DNA of 64,000 nt from Spirochaetota bacterium (GTDB lineage Bacteria; Spirochaetota; UBA4802; UB4802). Below are positions 27,631 through 36,896 of the stretch, piece by piece. A program made the position numbers and the translations under genes. Where the stretch lies: positions 1-64,000 of the forward strand of contig JBFLZD010000004.1 in the NCBI GenBank assembly GCA_040756435.1, read 5' to 3'. A model generated the notes under the pieces. That model saw only the letters and a list, made by a program, of their open reading frames with translations. It ran no database searches and was not told the origin of the DNA. Every line of letters starts with the position of its first letter. Position 1 is the stretch's first letter.

Positions 27631-28895
27631 GTTGTTTCAGGATAGTAGAAATATTTATGTTCGTAGTTTTTAAGAATAACACTATTCCCGTCCATACCCT
27701 GATAGTAGGTGGGTAACAATGGTACCTTGCCTCCGCCTCCCGGTGCATCTATGACATAGTGAGGAACTGCAAGCCCTGTTGTATGACCACGCAGCCCTTC
27801 AATCATTTCAAGACCTTTAGCAACTGAAGTGCGAAAATGCTGCGAACCTACTATGGGGTCACATTGATACAGATAATAGGGGCGTACCCTGCATTGCAAA
27901 AGCAGATGGTAAAGTTTTTTCAGTGTTTCAACATTATCATTAATGCCTTTAAGGAGCACTGTCTGGCTGCCCAGTGGTATACCTGCATTTGCAAGCCTGT
28001 TACATGCTTTCATGGTTTCAGGTGTTATCTCATCGGGATGGGTGAAATGGATGTTTATCCATAATGGATGATATTTTCGTAACATGCTTACCAGTGAATG
28101 GGTGATGCGCTGTGGCAATACCGCTGGAACTTTAGTGCCAATACGGATAATCTCAACATGTGGGATTGCTCTAAGACGGCTAAGAAGGTACTCTACCATG
28201 GATTCATTCATTGTCAGTGGGTCACCGCCAGAAATAAGAACATCCCTGATTTGGGTATGTTCAGCAATATAGCGTAATGCTGTATCCCAGTTTTTACCTG
28301 GTAGTGTACAATTTGATCGTCCAACGATGCGTGAGCGTGTGCAGTACCGACAATACGTTGAGCAAAAATCGGTTGCTAAAAACAAAACTCTATCGGGATA
28401 GCGATGCACCAATCCCGGGACCGGACTGTCGTCATCTTCTGAAAGGGGGTCTTCAGATTCGCCATGATTATGTTCCAGTTCATGTATTGTTGGAACTACA
28501 CAGCGGCGAATTGGGTCATTGGGGTTATTGCGGTCAATGAGGCTGGCATAATATGGTGTTATTGACATGGGCAACTGCGTATGACTGATTAATGCATTCT
28601 TTTCACTTTCAGTAAGTTCAAGAATTGCAGATAATTCTTCATAGGTACGTATTCTGTGAGCAATCTGCCACCGCCAGTCATTCCATTGCGAATCAATAAT
28701 ATCGGGATAAAAAAGTTTTCTGAAAATCTTTGTTTTATTGCTGGTGGTAGGTTTATGAACAACATGCCGTGAAGGCAGGATTGTTATCACATTTGATTGT
28801 GCATTACACGCCGAGGGAGGCTCATCAGTATTTGAGGTGGAAAAATCCGGAGGCTCCTGTGTTTCTGTATTTTGCAGTGATTCAATTGCTTCCAT
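27627..28895 (-). CDS. kamA: Lysine 2,3-aminomutase (radical SAM, PLP)
   Basis: Interconverts L-alpha-lysine and L-beta-lysine. The 422-residue protein has the radical-SAM cluster motif C178-x3-C182-x2-C185 ('CSTYCRYC'). Its C-terminus has 'YQCDPIVG' (D346) and 'IDAPGGGGK' (D383, K390). These positions match the two substrate-binding aspartates and the PLP lysine of clostridial KamA, including the 7-residue Asp-to-Lys spacing, which favours lysine over glutamate or EF-P lysine substrates. An N-terminal Ser/Thr/Pro-rich stretch of ~50 residues is unusual. It leads an operon with two ATP-grasp ligases and a GNAT enzyme. Confidence 0.85.
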   Translation of the reverse strand: MEAIESLQNTETQEPPDFSTSNTDEPPSACNAQSNVITILPSRHVVHKPTTSNKTKIFRKLFYPDIIDSQWNDWRWQIAHRIRTYEELSAILELTESEKNALISHTQLPMSITPYYASLIDRNNPNDPIRRCVVPTIHELEHNHGESEDPLSEDDDSPVPGLVHRYPDRVLFLATDFCSTYCRYCTRSRIVGRSNCTLPGKNWDTALRYIAEHTQIRDVLISGGDPLTMNESMVEYLLSRLRAIPHVEIIRIGTKVPAVLPQRITHSLVSMLRKYHPLWINIHFTHPDEITPETMKACNRLANAGIPLGSQTVLLKGINDNVETLKKLYHLLLQCRVRPYYLYQCDPIVGSQHFRTSVAKGLEMIEGLRGHTTGLAVPHYVIDAPGGGGKVPLLPTYYQGMDGNSVILKNYEHKYFYYPETT

Positions 28896-29124
28896 TTATT
28901 TGTGTACCTCACTTTATAATAAAAGTTTTTTAATCACAATTAATAATCTATTTCTTCCAAATATAAAAAATATATTTTGTCAAGAAAAATACCGTATTAT
29001 GTCGCAAAAAAATTAGATTTTTCTACTATAAAATTTATAGTATTTGAATCGGCACATATACTAAAAATTAAAATGCAATTAAAAACAAATATATAGCATG
29101 TAAAGAAAAAAAATAAAAAAAATA

Positions 29125-29333
29125 CAAAAAAAAGCATCCCTGCTTTTGACAGGGATGAGTGTCCAAGAGGTCTCCCATTTTGGGGACGTGAGTCTGGGAT
29201 CCATAAAAAATGGAGGATCGGCAATTATGGAAGTATTACATTCCAAATAACGCCGCTATACACCTGCTTTAAACATTGCAGGTAATAGCGCAGAAGTTAC
29301 AGTACCATATATATCACAAGTATTTTAATGCAA
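29125..29333 (-). ncRNA. Candidate structured RNA (or leader) upstream of kamA
   Basis: In the 676-bp gap between kamA and the fliK-like gene, the minus strand carries a series of hairpins. CGCTAT..ACCTGC pairs with GCAGGT..ATAGCG (29254-29290). GGAA/TTCC, a CTCCATTTTT-type arm and GTCCCC/GGGAGAC follow. It ends in CATCCCTG/CAGGGATG (29135-29157) and then eight or more Ts, a good intrinsic terminator. A possible promoter TTGCAT-16 bp-TATATG lies at 29306-29333. The transcript would be about 175 nt, ending 230 bp before kamA. I do not recognise an RNA family. The remaining gap DNA is A/T-rich without a gene. Confidence 0.45.
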
Positions 29334-29571
29334 CAAAAAATTTTATATTTTTATATTAAAATTTTTATATTTTTATTTAGGCCAATTTTGGGGATTTGGT
29401 ATCCATATCTTTTATTAAGGGCAAAAATGCAAACTAATATGACATAATGGAGAAGTGCTGCTCTTTACCATTATGGAATATTTTTTTTGAATAATTGCTG
29501 AATTAATTCATTAAAAAAAACAGGTCATTCGATATTAATGGTAAGACTTTATCTTATTACAGGATATTGAT

Positions 29572-30891
29572 ATGATAAAACCTGTTGTGCTGGATTTTGA
29601 GTATAAAGTACAAAATACGCACCATATGAAAAATAATGAGCCAGAGCTATCATTTAGTTCTCTATTGAAGGACACAATGCAAAAAGGGAGTGAGGCTGCG
29701 GATATTACATACAACCAGACAGTTGATTCAATGCACTATGTTACCGATGGTGCAACCATGCAGGTAAAAGAAAATAAAGAAAAGAAATATGATAGAGCAC
29801 AGGATGAATCAAAACATATAGAAAGAACACCTGCTCACAGGCGGAATGAACAAAATAATGACGTGTATGTGGAAAAAGATGTAATGCAATCATTAGCAGG
29901 TTCTTCATTCCATTCAAATAATAAGGCGATAGTTACTGATAAAAATGCCCTTACTGTAAAACAAAGAATTTACAAAAAAGACGCATTCTATGCTTTTAAA
30001 CTCCCTACAGTAAACAATAATAAAGATCAAAAACTTTTTGCAAACGCAATTATTGCGAAGAAGTCAGAGAAAGAGACGCTTCATGATACCATTAATCAAT
30101 TACAAAAGATTGTCGATGGGCAAAATCATGCACGGGATGTGCGAAAGAGTGACCTCAAACAGCTGATAGCTCAGCTTACTACAATGCAACAAATGGATAA
30201 GAAAGATTTACACAAACTGGTACTGAATCCAGTGATTCACTATAATGAACTATCGGACAATAAAAATAAAAAAATGGTACGTAAAAGCGGTAATGATATG
30301 CAGCTGCACTATGCTGACCACAAAACTACAAAAACAGTAAAAAATAGTGAAACCGCTCTTCTTGATGCAGTGAAGCAGAAAGGGAAGATAGAAGATAGCC
30401 CAAAACTTGACAAAAAAGGACAGGCAACTGAGCGCCATGACTCATTTATTCAGGTAAATGCAAAGCACAATTCCAATACCGCTACTTTTGCCAAACCTGT
30501 GGTGCAGGAACAGCTGATGCAGCTTTTAAACAAAGCTAAAGTAATGCAGGAAGGTGATAAAACTAGTCTTTCATTAAAATTGTATCCTGAAAGTTTAGGT
30601 AAACTTTCTGTAAACTTAGGGCTTGAACATGGTATTTTAAGTGGCCGCTTTGTTGTTGAAAGCCATGAGGCAAAAGAGCTGCTATTACAGCAACTGGAAT
30701 CAATTCGCTGGGAGCTAGAACACAATGGTGTGCAGGTAGGTGAGTTTGAAGTAAATGTTAAAGAGCATCGTCAGCGTGAATTTACTGAAATGCAAGGATT
30801 ATCACATAAACAAACTATTGAAAATGCTGAATATGAAGTGACAAGCAACCGATATATATACCATGATGGATTACTGGACGTTATAATATAA
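29572..30891 (+). CDS. fliK: Flagellar hook-length control protein, FliK-like
   Basis: FliK measures hook length and switches export from hook to filament substrates. The 439-residue protein has a long, charged, poorly conserved N-terminal part and a C-terminal Flg_hook domain: 'LSLKLYPESLGKLSVNLGLE' then 'HNGVQVGEFEVNVKE'. This architecture and the position directly before flgD and flgE support the assignment. The octamer lies at 29926-29933. It ends 10 bp before flgD. Confidence 0.82.
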   Translation: MIKPVVLDFEYKVQNTHHMKNNEPELSFSSLLKDTMQKGSEAADITYNQTVDSMHYVTDGATMQVKENKEKKYDRAQDESKHIERTPAHRRNEQNNDVYVEKDVMQSLAGSSFHSNNKAIVTDKNALTVKQRIYKKDAFYAFKLPTVNNNKDQKLFANAIIAKKSEKETLHDTINQLQKIVDGQNHARDVRKSDLKQLIAQLTTMQQMDKKDLHKLVLNPVIHYNELSDNKNKKMVRKSGNDMQLHYADHKTTKTVKNSETALLDAVKQKGKIEDSPKLDKKGQATERHDSFIQVNAKHNSNTATFAKPVVQEQLMQLLNKAKVMQEGDKTSLSLKLYPESLGKLSVNLGLEHGILSGRFVVESHEAKELLLQQLESIRWELEHNGVQVGEFEVNVKEHRQREFTEMQGLSHKQTIENAEYEVTSNRYIYHDGLLDVII

Positions 30892-30901
30892 GGAGAAAAC
30901 A

Positions 30902-31516
30902 ATGCCCGATGCATTACGAATGTCAGGCGAAGATGTAGCAAAAGCACAGTTTCAAGCAAATGAAGTTAATGCAAAGCTTAAAGCCAAGAAGGGTAAATTG
31001 CCATCAGAGCTTGATAAGGACTCATTTCTTAAATTGCTGGTGGCTGAACTGCGGCATCAGGACCCCACACAGCCCATGAATGACCGCGAATTCATAAGCC
31101 AGATGGCACAATTCTCTTCCCTTGAACAGATGAGTAATATGAATCAATCAATTGAAAAGCTGGTGTTACGTTCCCAATCCAGTGATGCATTTTCACTTAT
31201 TGGCAAAGAGGTTGAAGCGGTTGATTTTGCAAGCCAGCAGATTGTACGAGGATTGGTAAGTGGTGTTGTGTACAGGCAGGATGGTGTTAAGGTGATTATT
31301 GGTTCTGCTGAGGTTTCACTCAATGATATACATGCGGTCTATTTACCCAGTAACTATCGCCCAGAAAAAAATACCGCTGCCACAAACACTGATGTTACAG
31401 TAAAACAGGAAATAAAGGAAAACGTGGTACCGGAAAAACAAAACGCTGTAGAAGCATATTCAATGAACGCCTTCAGTAAAGGCAGTTCATCACACATAGA
31501 ACCAGTGAGAAATTAG
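30902..31516 (+). CDS. flgD: Flagellar hook assembly (capping) protein FlgD
   Basis: FlgD caps the growing hook so that FlgE subunits are inserted. The 204-residue protein carries the family core 'DSFLKLLVAELRHQDPTQPM' and 'QMAQFSSLEQMSNM', then a small beta domain and a variable, Asn/Ser-rich tail. The start follows AAGGAG. It lies between the fliK-like gene and flgE as in many flagellar operons. Confidence 0.93.
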   Translation: MPDALRMSGEDVAKAQFQANEVNAKLKAKKGKLPSELDKDSFLKLLVAELRHQDPTQPMNDREFISQMAQFSSLEQMSNMNQSIEKLVLRSQSSDAFSLIGKEVEAVDFASQQIVRGLVSGVVYRQDGVKVIIGSAEVSLNDIHAVYLPSNYRPEKNTAATNTDVTVKQEIKENVVPEKQNAVEAYSMNAFSKGSSSHIEPVRN

Positions 31517-31536
31517 ATTAACAGGAGTTTTGCGAT

Positions 31537-32907
31537 ATGATGCGATCACTTTTTGCAGGTGTTTCAGGACTTAAAAACCATCAGACACGGATGGATGTCA
31601 TTGGCAACAATATTTCAAATGTCAATACCTATGGATTTAAGTACAGCAGAGTTACCTTCCAGGATATGCTCTCGCAAACTATTTCAGGCGCTGCAAAGCC
31701 TGAGGAAAACCGTGGTGGTATTAATCCGCGACAGGTTGGCCTGGGTATGAATATTGCAGCCATTGACAAGATATTTACTCAGGGTAGCTTACAGACAACC
31801 GGTGTTAATACTGATATGGCAATATCCGGCGATGGATTCTTTATTGTTGCTGATGGGCAAAAGCACCTGTATACACGTGCCGGCACATTTGCACTTGATA
31901 AGGATGGGACGCTGGTAAATCCTGCAAATGGGCTTAAAGTGCAGGGATGGATGGCTACAACAAATGCTGCCGGGGAAAAGGTTATCAATACATCCGGTAC
32001 TGTTGAGGATATTATTGTTCCTATTTATGGAAAGGTGCCTGCTAAAGAAACCAACTATGTAAAATATAAATGTAATTTAGACTCAAAGCTGCCTATAGTT
32101 CCCAATGATGCCAACGCAATTATGAGAACATCTGCTGGAGTGACTACCAACATTGATATATATGATAAGTTGGGTAACCCCCATAGATTGACTCTCAATT
32201 TCTGGAAAAGTGGGGTAAATGAATGGACTGCTTCTGCCGCCATAACCGATACTGAGCTTGTGACTCTTGACGTGCCCAATGGTGGCAATCAGCCAAACCA
32301 GATAAATGGGTCAACCAGGGTTGTACTAAAATTTTCCCCTGAAGGGCGTATTGTGTCGGTTGCTGATGCAAACAGCCCCGATGAGATAAATCAGGGTAAG
32401 CTTGAAGTCAATTTAAGCTATCGTGTGGCTGGTGATCCCACACTGCGCAATATACGGCTTGATTTTGGTAGTTCAGGGCTTGTTGAAGGTATCACGCAAT
32501 TTTCTTCGCCATCTACCACCAAGGCTGTTGAACAGGATGGCTATGCAATGGGGTATATGGAATCTTTTACAGTGGATAACTCAGGCATCATCACTGCTGT
32601 ATATTCTAATGGCACCAAGCAGATGATAGGGCAGGTGGCCACTGCAGTGTTTACCAATCCGCAGGGGTTAATTGCAACGGGCGATAATATGTTTGAGGTA
32701 TCCAATAACTCTGGACTCCCGTTAATAGGGCCAGCAGGTGAGGCAGGCAGAGGAAAGATTGTGGCCGGTACGCTTGAGATGTCAAATGTTGACCTGTCCG
32801 AGCAGTTTACCGATATGATTATAACTCAGAGAGGATTTCAGGCAAATTCACGAACCATCACCACATCGGACCAGATGCTTCAGGAATTGATAAACCTGAA
32901 GCGGTAA
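31537..32907 (+). CDS. flgE: Flagellar hook protein FlgE
   Basis: Subunit of the flagellar hook. The 456-residue protein has the rod/hook N-terminal signature 'AGVSGLKNHQTRMDVIGNNI' with 'SNVNTYGFK', and the matching C-terminal coiled-coil 'RGFQANSRTITTSDQMLQEL'. Length is normal. An AGGAG lies 9 bp before the start. It is the last gene of the visible hook operon and is followed by a terminator. The final 11 codons recur twice more downstream. Confidence 0.95.
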   Translation: MMRSLFAGVSGLKNHQTRMDVIGNNISNVNTYGFKYSRVTFQDMLSQTISGAAKPEENRGGINPRQVGLGMNIAAIDKIFTQGSLQTTGVNTDMAISGDGFFIVADGQKHLYTRAGTFALDKDGTLVNPANGLKVQGWMATTNAAGEKVINTSGTVEDIIVPIYGKVPAKETNYVKYKCNLDSKLPIVPNDANAIMRTSAGVTTNIDIYDKLGNPHRLTLNFWKSGVNEWTASAAITDTELVTLDVPNGGNQPNQINGSTRVVLKFSPEGRIVSVADANSPDEINQGKLEVNLSYRVAGDPTLRNIRLDFGSSGLVEGITQFSSPSTTKAVEQDGYAMGYMESFTVDNSGIITAVYSNGTKQMIGQVATAVFTNPQGLIATGDNMFEVSNNSGLPLIGPAGEAGRGKIVAGTLEMSNVDLSEQFTDMIITQRGFQANSRTITTSDQMLQELINLKR

Positions 32908-32921
32908 TATAGATTAAAATA

Positions 32922-32946
32922 AATGGGGTTTTTATAAACCCCATTG
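32922..32946 (+). terminator. Terminator after flgE
   Basis: ATGGGGTTT (32923-32931) pairs with AAACCCCAT (32936-32944), followed by a short T-rich stretch. It forms the end of the first of three similar tail units. Confidence 0.7.
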
Positions 32947-33004
32947 TTATGTTCAGATGCTTCAGGAGTTAATTAATCTGAAGCGGTAATATAAATTGAA
33001 ATAC

Positions 33005-33350
33005 GAGGGTATCCCTAAACAAACAGTGGGGATCTTAATGACGCGGTTGCAAAGTCATTGCGAGCGTAGCAAATCAATTCCATACCTTCCTGATGTCATT
33101 GCGAACGAAGTGCTTGCACTGAGTGCTTCGACGAGCTCAGCAACCACTTGTCGAAGTGAAGCAATCCCTAATAATGAAAGACGTGATTGCTTCGTTGCCC
33201 AAGGAGGATCCTGGCAATGACAAAAAGTGATGCTGCCACGTGCATATTGCACGCGCAGTCAGGTTGTATTGGATTGCTTCGTCACTTCGTTCCTCACAAT
33301 GACAGGAGGGCAAAAGTCATTGCAAAGAGATGTCTTTTGAGGACACAACC
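33005..33350. repeat. Interspersed MITE/REP-like element, copy 1
   Basis: Bounded by 'gggtatccctaaac' on the left and 'gatgtcttttgaggacacaacc' on the right, which form imperfect terminal inverted repeats. The middle carries several copies of 'cattgcgaacgaagtg' and its inverse 'cacttcgttcctcacaatg'. No protein is encoded. It lies inside the hairpin of the second flgE-tail unit. Positions 33070-33220 are nearly identical to the inverse of 44540-44700. Confidence 0.8.
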
Positions 33351-33452
33351 TTCTTGTTATAAGATGCTTCAGGAGTTAGACAATCTAAAATGGTAATATA
33401 AATAGCAAGGGAAGGGGCTTTTTTAACAATGCCCCTTCTTGTTATCAAATAC

Positions 33453-35147
33453 TTAAAAATCATTATGTTTATACACTATCCTTCCCCCGGTTACTGTCAT
33501 TAATACTTTAATATCTTTGATAGTGTGTACTGGAACATTCAAAAGATTATCCGAAAGAACCACAAAATCAGCCAGTTTCCCTTTTGTAATGGAGCCTTTC
33601 TCGTTTTCCATAAATTCTGCATACGCCGAACCCATTGTGTAACAATACAGCGCTTCATATGGAGAAAAACATTCATTTTTGTTGAGAGGCCCCATAGTGC
33701 CGTCTTTACTTTTACGTGTTACAGCGTAATAGATGCCCAAAAGAGGCTGATAATCCACTTCGGCGGGTATATCTGAGCCAAATGAAACAGGGACTCCCGC
33801 TTTATATATTGAATAAAACATGTATGCTTTTTTTGCTCGTGCTTTCCCTAATAGCGTTTCATCTTTTTTGGGATTGCATAGTGTAAATGGTTGAACACTG
33901 GCAACAATACCTAAGTTTTTCATTCGCTTAATGTCGTTGGGATTGATAATTTGAATATGTTCAATTCTAAATCGCAATGTTTTTGTCCATGGGTATACAG
34001 CCTGTGCTTTTTCAACGGCATTGAGCACTTCAGTTACCGCTCTGTCACCAATGGCGTGAAAGGTGATCTGTTGTTTTTCTTTAGCAGCTTCCATAACAAT
34101 TGTTTCTAATTCCTGGGTTGTATACCGTGGTGAGCCAAAGTTCCCCGGTTCGTCAGCATATTCCTGTGAAAGCCATGCAGTCCGTGTTGAAAATGCACCA
34201 TCTGCAAAGTATTTAACCAATCCTTTCCTAACCCAGTGATCGTTTTTGTCAAATGATGTAAACCAGTTGAAGGCATAGTACAATGGTGAGTTGCCCATGG
34301 GCCAGCACGTGAATCTGGTCGATAGTTCCTGTGAATTACGATATTTTTTTAATAGCCTTACCGTGAATGGTTCCCACGTGTTGTCCTGAACTGATGTGAT
34401 GCCAGCCTCTTTGTAAAGGGTCAGAGCCTTAGTAATGAGTTTTTTATGTAAGCTTGGCGATAGTATCTGTTTTATGAATTTGCCGTATTCAGATGTTCCC
34501 ATAGCAGTATCTCGCAGTATCCCTGTTGGTTCTCCCTTTTCATCACGTACAATCTGACCACCTTTAGGGTCAGGTGTATTTTTATCTATTCCCATTTCTT
34601 CAAGCATCCGTGAATTAACCCATGCGGCATGCCCGGAATATTGTGTTAAAAATACCGGATTATTGGGGGCTGCTTTATCAAGTAGTGATTTATGAGGTTT
34701 GGGGCATGTGGTATAGTCCCATGAGTTACCTGAAATAAGTTCCCCGGGTTTTTTTGTTTTAGCTTCTTGTTCTATAATAGCTACTATCTCTTCACAGGTT
34801 TTGTTCCATAATATTGCTTCAGAATAGAATGAACCAGCAGCAAGTGTATGTGTATGATTATCGTTAAAACCAGGAATAAGCGTGCGTCCTTTAAGATTTA
34901 TTTTTATGGTATGGACATCGGTTAGTGTGAGTGCATCCTGTATTGTACCAGTAAAATAGATTCTGCCTCCCTTTATAAAAACCGCTTCAGGTTTGAGTGT
35001 GGTATTGTCAACGGTTATGATATTGCCATTGAAGAACAACATGCTGGTATTATCTTTTTCTTGATACCCATCAGTTAAATACACTATAATGGCAATGCAC
35101 ACTACCATAAGTATAAAAAGTATAATCAGCTTTTTGTGATTTTTCAT
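33453..35147 (-). CDS. Amidohydrolase family protein (YtcJ-like), membrane-anchored or exported
   Basis: A 564-residue metal-dependent hydrolase with an N-terminal hydrophobic segment (about 6-24) that would anchor or export it. The amidohydrolase-3 pattern is clear: 'GNIITVDN' start, metal-ligand 'NDNHTHTLAAG', 'AIGDRAV' and 'FGSDIPAEVDYQPLLGIYYAVTR'-type end (shown by 'VSFGSDIPAEV'). The substrate is unknown for most of this family. It is flanked on both sides by repeat elements. An octamer lies at 34457-34464. Confidence 0.8.
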   Translation of the reverse strand: MKNHKKLIILFILMVVCIAIIVYLTDGYQEKDNTSMLFFNGNIITVDNTTLKPEAVFIKGGRIYFTGTIQDALTLTDVHTIKINLKGRTLIPGFNDNHTHTLAAGSFYSEAILWNKTCEEIVAIIEQEAKTKKPGELISGNSWDYTTCPKPHKSLLDKAAPNNPVFLTQYSGHAAWVNSRMLEEMGIDKNTPDPKGGQIVRDEKGEPTGILRDTAMGTSEYGKFIKQILSPSLHKKLITKALTLYKEAGITSVQDNTWEPFTVRLLKKYRNSQELSTRFTCWPMGNSPLYYAFNWFTSFDKNDHWVRKGLVKYFADGAFSTRTAWLSQEYADEPGNFGSPRYTTQELETIVMEAAKEKQQITFHAIGDRAVTEVLNAVEKAQAVYPWTKTLRFRIEHIQIINPNDIKRMKNLGIVASVQPFTLCNPKKDETLLGKARAKKAYMFYSIYKAGVPVSFGSDIPAEVDYQPLLGIYYAVTRKSKDGTMGPLNKNECFSPYEALYCYTMGSAYAEFMENEKGSITKGKLADFVVLSDNLLNVPVHTIKDIKVLMTVTGGRIVYKHNDF

Positions 35148-35325
35148 AAAGCCCCCAAAAATGGATGATAATACTACTATGGATGTTAATATAATAAAAC
35201 AGGTATTTTGTAAATAAAAATTTAGATAAAACCAGGGATTTTACCTAATAACGTAGGTATTGTCATTTATGATTTATCTGATTGCGTAACCATATTATAT
35301 TACAGAAGGATAAAAAAATAAAAAA

Positions 35326-35518
35326 GGGGTCGTCTTAAAAAGAAACCGTGGGGGGCAATGACCACAGTGTACGTTTCTGTGAGCGTAGCACCTGCCCTGA
35401 GTTTGTCGAAGGGTGGCAGTCTCAATACCACGAAAGAAAGGATTGCTTCGTCACTTCGTTCCTCGTAATGACAGGAAGGCAAAATTCATTCCAAAAGAGG
35501 TGTCTTTTGGGACACCCC
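35326..35518. repeat. Interspersed MITE/REP-like element, copy 2; doubles as terminator of the sigma gene
   Basis: Starts 'ggggtcgtcttaaaaag' and ends 'aagaggtgtcttttgggacacccc', the same ends as the other copies. The core has 'gattgcttcgtcacttcg' and a 'cctgagtttgtcgaagg' motif. The right end alone folds (GGTGTC/GACACC, 35500-35517). It lies 22 bp after the stop of the minus-strand sigma gene, so it can end that transcript. Confidence 0.75.
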
Positions 35519-35539
35519 TTTTGCGATGCAATATATATT

Positions 35540-36376
35540 CTATTCAATGTAATCTGCTAAATATGCAAATCGCTGCTTTATCTTCTGCATTGCACGGGCT
35601 TCTATCTGGCGTACAGTTTCAGCAGAGATGCCAAACTCGTTACCAACGTCTTTCAATGTCACGGGTTCATTGCCATCAAGGCCAAACCGTTTTGTTAATA
35701 TCAGCCGTTCGTTTTCCATCAGCGATTCCATTGCTATCTCTAACTCTTTCTTGAGATCGCGGCGTGAAATGCTGGTATCAGGTGATAAAAACTTTTCATC
35801 GCTTACCACTTCGTAAAGGTTGAACTCTTCGTCATTAAGTGGATACTCTAATGACACTGTTGGTTGGAATACCTCTAATATATCGCTTACGCTACGCTCA
35901 TCAATACCTAACATATCTGCAATATCTTTATACGAAGGTTCTTTACCTAATTCGTTGGTAAGCTCATCCTGAGCCCTTTTAATCTTCTTGAAAAGGTCAC
36001 CTTTCCGTATAGGAACACGAATGGTACGGCTTCGCTTTGCAATAAATCGTGTAATATAGTGTTTAATCCAGTATGAAGCATACGTTGAGAATCGGCAGCC
36101 CATCTTGTAATCAAACTTCTCTGCTGCTCTGATTAATCCCAGATTACCTTCCTGGATAAGGTCAATCAATGAAGATTCCAAATTAGTATAATTTTTTGCA
36201 ATCTTTACCACAAGTCGCAAATTGGCATTAATCAGGGCTTCTTTTGCCTTTTCATCACCTTTGCATTTTTTCTTTGCAAGTTCAATCTCTTCTTCAGGTG
36301 TAAGAAGTTCTACCTGATTGATTGCATTAAAGTACTGATTGATTGACAAATCTTCAAAGTCATTGTATTTTTTCAT
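35540..36376 (-). CDS. RNA polymerase sigma-70 family factor
   Basis: A 278-residue sigma factor with regions 1.2 to 4.2 but no region 1.1: '[18 protein letters not shown]' and '[19 protein letters not shown]' (2.1-2.2), '[20 protein letters not shown]' (2.3-2.4), 'LTPEEE' near the N-terminus, and the 4.2 helix-turn-helix '[20 protein letters not shown]'. The size suits an alternative, RpoS/group 2-type factor better than the housekeeping one, which is usually larger. The regulon is unknown. Two palindromes (36667-36714) lie ~290 bp upstream. Confidence 0.88.
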   Translation of the reverse strand: MKKYNDFEDLSINQYFNAINQVELLTPEEEIELAKKKCKGDEKAKEALINANLRLVVKIAKNYTNLESSLIDLIQEGNLGLIRAAEKFDYKMGCRFSTYASYWIKHYITRFIAKRSRTIRVPIRKGDLFKKIKRAQDELTNELGKEPSYKDIADMLGIDERSVSDILEVFQPTVSLEYPLNDEEFNLYEVVSDEKFLSPDTSISRRDLKKELEIAMESLMENERLILTKRFGLDGNEPVTLKDVGNEFGISAETVRQIEARAMQKIKQRFAYLADYIE

Positions 36377-36666
36377 GGCTGCCTCCTCTCCATGAATTTC
36401 GCTTTACCTATAGTAGTTAGCAATATATGTGCCAAAATTTTCATAAAGTTATAATTATGCGAGATAATTCGTTATAAATACTATAAAAACAGCTATTCCT
36501 GAGTAATTTTTTTAAAATATTTATTAAAATAATTTGAAAAATCAGAATGTATGGCTAAAATAGTAAAAAATAAAATAATTAGTTGCTAAAATACTTAGCC
36601 AAATATACAGATATTATCTCAAATCGTCAATATTTTACCCATCAAATTTTTAAAAAAAGTAACAGT

Positions 36667-36714
36667 TGTATAAAATTTATACAGCACAACATATGAGTGT
36701 GTAAATTTTATACA
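36667..36714. promoter_or_regulatory. Two palindromic operator candidates upstream of the sigma gene
   Basis: TGTATAAAATTTATACA (36667-36683) is a perfect 17-bp palindrome about a central A. TGTGTAAATTTTATACA (36698-36714) is the same with one mismatch. Their starts are 31 bp apart, about three helical turns. A related TGTGTAAAATTTACACG lies upstream of rho (38601-38617). A dimeric regulator may bind all three. The rest of 36377-36807 is A/T-rich with no gene. Confidence 0.45.
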
Positions 36715-36807
36715 ATTAAACTTGCTTTTTATGGGTTAGATAAAAAGAATATAATGCATTAAAAGCACGTTAGTATATCGTATTTATGAAGAAATACGGC
36801 AAACTGT

Positions 36808-36842
36808 ATAAAAAACTTCGCCACCTTTTTCAAGGTGACGCA
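36808..36842 (-). terminator. Terminator of the rho-rpmE transcript
   Basis: On the minus strand GCGTCACCTT pairs with AAGGTGGCG across a short A-rich loop and is followed by a run of six Ts. It lies just after the rpmE stop. Confidence 0.8.
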
Positions 36843-36896
36843 TGTTTACGTACTCATACTATATCGTAAATAATCAGTACTAAATGTTACTAAAAA

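Larger units (their letters stand above)
32872..33445 (+). repeat. Three tandem copies of the flgE 3' end plus terminator, one interrupted
   Basis: Unit 1 is the true end of flgE with its terminator (32872-32952). Unit 2 starts at 32953 and encodes the same residues, QMLQELINLKR and a stop, with different codons; its hairpin is interrupted by a large repeat (33005-33350) and resumes with 'ccttcttgttat'. Unit 3 (33361-33445) reads KMLQELDNLKW and a stop, followed by its own hairpin (GAAGGGGC/GCCCCTTC). These are remnants of duplicated flgE-like tails, not separate genes. Confidence 0.75.

Noticed and set aside
28997-29224. Minus-strand 75-residue open frame
   Set aside because: It is poly-Phe/low complexity over the hairpin region, with no ribosome-binding site; structure explains the conservation better.
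29125-29333. Lysine, SAM or c-di-GMP riboswitch ahead of kamA
   Set aside because: None of the conserved core sequences of those classes can be found, and the terminator lies 230 bp before the gene.
32872-33445. CRISPR-like array after flgE
   Set aside because: The three units encode a gene tail with terminators, differ in sequence and have no spacers or cas genes.
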